A stretch of 64,000 nt of DNA from Rhipicephalus microplus (Eukaryota; Arthropoda; Arachnida; Ixodida; Ixodidae), in contig NC_134705.1 of the NCBI RefSeq assembly GCF_043290135.1, positions 54,653,771 through 54,717,770 of the forward strand. Direction: 5' to 3'. Within the stretch, counting starts at the first letter, position 1, and the number at the start of each line of letters is the position of its first letter. The notes beneath the pieces were generated by a model. That model had not been told where the DNA came from. It did no database searches and saw only the letters and a list, made by a program, of their open reading frames with translations. The position numbers were made by a program, and so were the translations under genes. Positions 58,780-64,000 of the stretch are shown here, one piece after another.

Positions 58780-60415
58780 AGGAGGAGGAGGAATAAATGA
58801 GGAAGGACAGGGAGGTTAGCCAGTTCTCAGACCGGCTGGATACCCTGTACTGGGGAAGGGGGTAAGGGGGATAAAGAATGAGAGAAAAGAGACGTTGTAA
58901 AAAAAGAGAGAGAAGGTCATCAGACGATCCACGACGCTGTTTACAGTCTGTGTCTAAGACCACTTGCCCGCAGAAAGCGCAACAATGCTCTCAATGCCTT
59001 GCGTGCAGAGGACGGTCTCGGCCAGTGTCCTAATACCCTTTCTTCGGAAAATTGGCGATTGTCTATTCTATCTAAAGCTTTTCACAGTTCTTTTCTTGGC
59101 ACGCTGAAGCGGGGACACTCGCAGAGAAGATGGGAGAAAGTCTCTGCGCAGCCACAGTTGTCACATGTCGGGCTTCTGGCCATTCCGATTCGAAACGAAT
59201 AAGCATTCGTAAAGGCCACCCCAATCCACAGACGGCACAAATGTGTCTGCTCTGCTCTGGTTATTCCTGATGGAAGACGGAGCTGTAGGGGTGGGTTCAA
59301 ATTATGAGGCGGACGTTGGTGAATGCCGGTGAATTCCACTGAGTGAGTGTCAGTTCTTGTGCAAGTGATCGAAGCCTTGCAGCGGCGTCCGTTCTTGATA
59401 ATGGTATAGCTACACAAGGGGCATCATCATGAGCAGTTCGGGCTGCTTCATCTGCACGGTCGTTTCCATCAATGCTGCAGTGGCCTGGTATCCATTGATA
59501 CGCTATGTCATGTTGTTTCTCTATAGCCCGGTGAGGAAGCAGTCGTATTTCAGCAATTAGCTGTTCGTTTGGTCCATGACGATATGGCGAGGCAATGCCC
59601 TGAAGAGCTGCTTTGGAGTCGGAGATTATTGATCATGTCTGTTGCAGTTCTTCAACTAGAAACTCCAGAGCGGCACGAATGGCGGCGAGTTCTGCCGCCG
59701 TGGATGATGTCAGATGCGAGATCCTGAACTTTATCGTGATGAATTTCTCCGGAATTACCACTGCGCCTGTTGAACTTGTTGAAGTGACCGACCCATCCGT
59801 GTAAATGTGAATGCGTCCACTGTGTTTCTCATGCAGAAACAGTAATGTTGTTTGTTTTAGGGCCAAATTTGACAAGTTTTTCTTCTTTTGCATTCCGGGG
59901 ATGGTTATCAGGGCTTCCAGTGGATGTAGACACCACAATGGTAACGACGGTCTTGCTGCGTGCGTGAAGTTCGTGGGAATCACCGTGCGATGTGGGGCAA
60001 TAATAGAGCAGAACGCAGAGCATGGCCTGGAAGTTGGAAGGGAGGCGAGGTGATGCGATTGAATCCGGGTGGCATGTCTTATGTGCGTTCTTAAAGCATC
60101 GACACGAATGTAGGTTGTGATAGGGTATTCATGAGCGATTGCGACAGTCGCTGCTGAGGATGCGCATCTCGGCAGCCCGAGGAATATTCTCAGTGCTTGA
60201 GCTTGTAACGACTGGAGGACGTGTACGTTTGTTATGCGGGCCTTGCCAAGCACAGGTAGGCTGTAGCGCATGAAGCCAAGAAAAATTGCAGCATACAGTT
60301 GAAGCATGGCTCGTACAGATGCACCCCATGATTTGCCCGCAAGAAACCTTAGGACGTGGGTGATCATGGTCAGTTTCTTCTTCATGTAAGCGATACGAGG
60401 GCTCCAAGACAAATC
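58780..60415 (-). mobile_element. I/R1-type LINE 3' half with RNase H, 12-bp target duplication
   Basis: Flanked by TGCTCTGAAAGG at 58768-58779 and 60416-60427. The 5' end is truncated inside ORF2; the 3' end on the minus strand is a (TCC)n-rich tail. Protein content: 60412-59633 and 59417-59082, separated by stops and frame changes. Confidence 0.88.
59082..60412 (-). pseudogene. LINE ORF2 C-terminal half: RT end, RNase H, zinc motif
   Basis: From the truncation, SWSPRIAYMKKKL, a Leu-rich post-RT stretch with FLGLPRCASS, then RNase H: IHIYTDGSVTSTSSTGAVV (first Asp) and HLTSSTAAELAAIRAALEFL (Glu). After a break, 59417-59082 holds HQRPPHNLNP and the terminal motif CDNCGCAETFSHLLCECP. RNase H removes the RNA strand during element copying. 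The frame break lies between about 59630 and 59420. Confidence 0.85.
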
Positions 60416-60479
60416 TGCTCTGAAAGGCCGCTCTTCTAGCTTACGTTGTGACTGTGGAGCGCCTACCGCACAGGAGTGG

Positions 60480-61190
60480 CATTTTTTTTACAAGGGGAGG
60501 GGCTCATGTTTGCCATTTTGATGTGTGTTACTGATCTGTTATTATCTGAAACAGTAAAAGTTGGGAGGTTAAAGAATAATGAACAGAGTTTTTGCAATGC
60601 CATTTACATGAAACCCGGGCGTAATACGGGCCTGGCTAACCTCGGGCTCGATCCTGGCTCAGAAACAATCCAACAAAGCTTTACTTATACCAGCCCGGCC
60701 CTACCAGGTTGGGTTCGGCCGGCAGAGTGATGCCGGCTATGTCGCCAACAGTCAGCTTAAACAAATTGCGTTCTATGAGCTCGTGGTTTTCTTGTGTTCT
60801 ATGAGCTCATAATTTTCTTGAAGTCTTAAGTAGCATAAGCCTATTCAATGAAGAGCACTGCACAGGCCCCGGCCAGTCCAAAAGTCCAGGCTGTGATTTT
60901 AAATAGAAGCACTCCTATTCAAAGGTTTCTGGTACTTGTGAGTTTGAGAACACCGTTGGTTGTTGCCATTCGTTTATCGTAGAACGCAATTTGTGTCAGT
61001 TGGCCCTTGGCGACGTAGCTAATATTACATTGCCCTTTTGTGAGAAGAGTATGCATAATAATAGTTTCATTCTTTTTTTTAAGCACTCAATCACCATAAG
61101 TTTAAATGTGAACAATTTAAATCACAGGACCAATGTTACCGCTACCCATCTACGATTTCTTAAAAACGCCAGGCCTGCGCGTAAGGCGCA
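60480..61190. other. No gene seen
   Basis: Between two TIR repeat copies of opposite orientation. Short frames only. Confidence 0.5.
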
Positions 61191-61194
61191 GCAC

Positions 61195-61830
61195 AGTCGC
61201 AGCTAAAGCTAGAAGAGCGGCCTTTCAGAACTTTTTCCAAACACTCATTGGGTAACTACAGCAAGCACACTTGCTTGATACCCATTACGGTGTTATTATC
61301 AAAAAAATTTGGGTAATAGGCTGGTATTTGCTATGCTATTTTTCATCATTCTTCTGAGATACCTGGTATCCTCTAAATACTTCCGAGGAATTTCGTGACA
61401 ATCATGCGGTGGCTGACGACGATGAGGAATGATGCCTGAAGTGGGTATGCACTGCAGTTATTAGGCAAAGAAGAACAAGCTTTTGTAAAGGGTTGGAGCA
61501 TTGGACAATCCACTCGTTACGCTATTCGCATTGTGTGATGATTGGTTGTTATTGTGCTGTTTTAAAACGTTTTACAAGTCGCATTAACGCTATTGCTTCC
61601 CCTACGTCAAGCCTGCCTAAGTCTAGTTTGCCACCTAGTCCAAAGCACCGGCGTGGATCAGTGGTAGAATGCTGAGCTTGCACCCTGTGGACCCTGGTTC
61701 GAGATCCACTGTGTCATTAAACGCTAGTTTTTTTTTCTCTTTTCAATTTCGTGTGATATGGTTACATACACCGGCGGCGGCGGTGGTAGAGGCGGCAGCG
61801 GCGGACAACTACAGTGGTGCGTGACGCAAG
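61195..61830 (+). repeat. TIR repeat with tRNA-like core (copy 3), uninterrupted
   Basis: Runs from CACAGTCGCAGCTAAAGCT through AACACTCATTGGGTAACTAC, GTGGCTGACGACGATGAGGA, ACTCGTTACGCTATTCGCAT and the tRNA-like core at about 61645-61712 (GATCAGTGGTAGAATGCTGA, then CCTGGTTCGAGATCC). The right terminus is less clear than in copy 1. No acceptor stem pairs, so no functional tRNA is called. Confidence 0.75.
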
Positions 61831-61849
61831 TTGAGATGCGCACCCGTTT

Positions 61850-62325
61850 CAGAGGTGATAAGGAGTAGAACGCAATGGAACGTGTAGGTGCCACCACAAT
61901 GTTGTCTTAGCAAAGTGTTGGAAAAAGGCGCCTTTTTGTAGAAACGCTGCATGGTCAGCGCAGCGTGATAAATTCTACGGTCTTTAGAATTACTTATGTG
62001 TGCCTTTTCTACAAAAAGACGCACATGCAGAGTATATACGTATTGTTTTGGTGCCTCAGATATGCGCAATAATTGCTTTTTAATTGACAATTGCACAAGT
62101 ATGAACGCTGAATCTTGAGCAATATTGGTGGGCGCTGCGGATGGGGCGGGCTGTTTAGAGTATCCTCTGGTGCCGTTTAGCGTACCCGGTATCGTTAAGG
62201 GTGGACAAACGGACAAATGTACAGACAGACAGACGGACAGACAGACAGACAGACAGGCAGACAGACAGATAGACAAAAAGTTTGCGTCGAAGGTCCCGAA
62301 GAAGGACCATCGTCTTTGAATATCA
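61850..62325 (-). repeat. Dispersed repeat B with microsatellite (copy 2)
   Basis: Reverse complement of the order at 36676-37095. The CAGA run at 62218-62270 is its TGTC microsatellite in the other orientation and is longer than in copy 1. RTE-type LINE sequence starts right after it. Confidence 0.7.
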
Positions 62326-62331
62326 GTAGTC

Positions 62332-62808
62332 ATGCAGACACTGCAGAATTGGGGTGTCGACGAAGCATATATAAACATACTGGCAGAAATCTACAAGGAA
62401 TCAGCTGCCATTGTGCTTCATAAAGAAAACAACAAAATACCAATCAAGAAGAGTGTAAGGCAGGGGGATACAATTTGTCCAATGGAATTTGCCGCGTGCT
62501 TACAGGAGGTTTTGAGAGGTCTAGAATGCGAACAGTGAGAGATAAGAGTTAATGGAGAGTACCTCAGTAACCTGCGCTTCACCGATGACATTGCATTGCT
62601 CAGTAACTTAAGGGACGAATTGCAACTCATGAATACGGAGTTACACAAGGAGAGCAGAAAGGTAGGTCTTAAAATCATTCTGCAGAAAACGAAAGTAATG
62701 CACAACAACCTCGGAAGAGAGCAGCGCTTCCGGATTTGTACTAGTGCACTTGAAGCTGTAAAAGACTATGTCTACTTAGTGCAGGTAATAACTGGTAATA
62801 GCTGATGA
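62332..62808 (+). pseudogene. RTE-type LINE RT fragment
   Basis: WGVDEAYINILAEIYKESAA and IPIKKSVRQGDTICPMEFAA (motif B, normally GVRQGDTxSP), a stop at 62536, then YLSNLRFTDDIALLS (catalytic motif, FTDD for FADD) and VGLKIILQKTKVM. Truncated on both sides. Confidence 0.85.
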
Positions 62809-62811
62809 TGA

Positions 62812-64000
62812 AAGTTGCCCCATGAGGACATGCGAGTTGCAACTTCTAGAAATCATCGAACAAAAACGATGCTCCCGGCGTGAGGCCCGATCTATTCTTT
62901 CTGAGCGCTCACGTGGCTATGCCTCCGTTGCCAACCGGGCAAACCAGATGATTGAGTCGTCGTCGCCAGATTTAATAACATGAACGGTGGAAAAGGCCAT
63001 GACGAAACTAATGTAATCTCTATTCGTGAGCCTAACGGAGTCATTGGCACAAATTGTGAGCACTCAGTTGAATCAAATATTGCAGGGAGGTAACCAACCT
63101 GCCGTGCCCCCTTCTCCACCTTCACCGGTTAAGGTTACTGATATTCCATCGGAACCAGGCCCTTCGAAGTCAAAGCCAGACACGCCGAATACTGGCCATA
63201 GAATAAATATGCCTCTTGTACAGGACCTACATTGGAGCTCGGACTCCGATTCTCATGTCTCACAACCAGAACAAATGGACTCTGACTCAAGAAATATGAA
63301 ACGACGTGCTTCTCCTGAGGCACAACGGTCCTCAATTTTTCCTAAATCAAGAAATAAGAGATATCAGAAGGAAAACCCATCAAAAAAGGATTTTTTAAAG
63401 GATAGCATCTTAGAGAAAGCAGTGAGTGCTGCTGGTATCTCTTCAAAATAGGGAATTTAAAAGTACTACAGTGGAATTGCCACTCCATTTTTTCAGCAGC
63501 TACAGACTTACTTAAACTTTGCGATAATTATTCCCCTGATATGTTGCTTTACAAGAAACATGGCTTGCAGAAAATAAGTATTTTAGGATTAAAAATTACC
63601 GCACATTTTGTCCAGACCGCCCAACTAGGGGTGGAGGTTTGGCAATACTTATCTCATCTAAAATCGCTTATAGAGCTAAAATTATTTATTAGTCATTGGC
63701 TTCAGAAAGCGAGATTTCAGCAATAAGCATTACTATTCCTGGGTCCCTCCCATTCTCATTTATCAATGCTTATTTTCCTGCGGGTGTTCTAAATTCTTCC
63801 GTCCTAGATTCTGCAGTTCACTATTGCTAAAAAGATATTGTATTAGTAGGTGACTTCAATTCTCATCATATTTCTTGGGGTTTTAAAAAAGATCTGAATG
63901 GCAAACGTTTATGGAATTGGGTGAACAATAATAACTTTATATGCATAAACACAAAAACTCCCACTTTTATGTGTAATCAGTCCTCCTCGGTACTCGATCT
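62812..64000 (+). pseudogene. Jockey-type LINE: ORF1 end and nuclease start, runs off window
   Basis: LQLLEIIEQKRCSRREARSI and RGYASVAN are the end of a gag-like ORF1. A 141-codon frame from 63026 (Pro/Ser-rich, ending AGISSK-stop at 63451) is its tail. ORF2 then begins GNLKVLQWNCHSIFSAATDL (AP-endonuclease-like domain). In shifted frames INAYFPAGVLNSSVLDS and DIVLVGDFNSHHISWG (catalytic GDFN) follow to the window end. One or more frameshifts. RT would lie beyond 64000. Confidence 0.8.

Larger units (their letters stand above)
57900..60465 (-). repeat. TIR repeat with tRNA-like core (copy 2), split twice
   Basis: Minus orientation. Pieces: about 57900-58145 with the tRNA-like core (B box on the minus strand CCGGGTTCAAGCCCC, A box AACTCAGTGGTAAGAT), 58376-58779, and 60416 to about 60465. 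Without the Penelope tail (58146-58375) and the LINE (58780-60415) these join into about 0.65 kb and align with 61195-61830. Confidence 0.75.

Noticed and set aside
61645..61712. tRNA-Gly-like gene, also at 7888-7950 and, inverted, near 58035-58115
   Set aside because: A and B boxes are present but no acceptor stem pairs, and the sequence lies inside a dispersed repeat; not called as tRNA.

Overview
The window reads as nuclear DNA of an arthropod with a large, repeat-choked genome, most likely a hard (ixodid) tick. The reasons are Penelope-like elements, tRNA-derived SINEs with a tail resembling the tick Ruka family (recognised from memory, not searched), CR1/Jockey-, I/R1- and RTE-type non-LTR retrotransposons with RNase H domains, a small-LTR Ty3/Gypsy element, and spliced exons with GT-AG borders. 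No bacterial-type operon, rRNA, intact tRNA or CRISPR array was seen. Almost all recognisable coding sequence belongs to transposable elements, mostly decayed.

The only convincing host gene is a cytochrome P450 on the minus strand: a penultimate exon at 50701-50918 and the terminal heme-loop exon at 48702-48913, separated by a 1,787-bp intron holding a decayed LINE. Earlier exons were not found.

Layout. 1-1165: Penelope-like 3' part with a GIY-YIG domain. 1383-2485: two tandem copies of a minisatellite-bearing unit. 5500-8073: a ~650-bp TIR repeat with a tRNA-like core, split by a microsatellite and a 147-bp-period array. 8332-9222: direct repeats and a MITE-like element. 9452-9507 and 13922-14159: SINEs. 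13628-13685: a perfect 58-bp palindrome. 15709-21879: a SINE interrupted by a Ty3/Gypsy element that is itself interrupted by a Penelope-like fragment. 23208-28350: an older copy of the same Gypsy family in the opposite orientation. 30073-35440: a near-full-length CR1/Jockey-type LINE on the minus strand, with 303-bp in-frame 5' monomers and a 2A ribosome-skipping motif at the ORF1 N-terminus. 37063-41371: an I-type LINE whose ORF1 carries a SINE with a 14-bp target duplication. 41600-42240: a PIF/Harbinger remnant. 44365-50290: four LINE fragments. 54700-55340: a LINE RNase H tail. 56856-57176: probable BEL/Pao gag. 57900-60465: a second copy of the TIR repeat, split by a Penelope tail and a LINE. 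61195-61830: a third copy. 62332-64000: RTE then Jockey-like LINE fragments, the latter running off the end.

Nothing here forms a pathway. The interest lies in insertion history, which target-site duplications let one order, and in the unusual 5' architecture of the 30-35 kb LINE.
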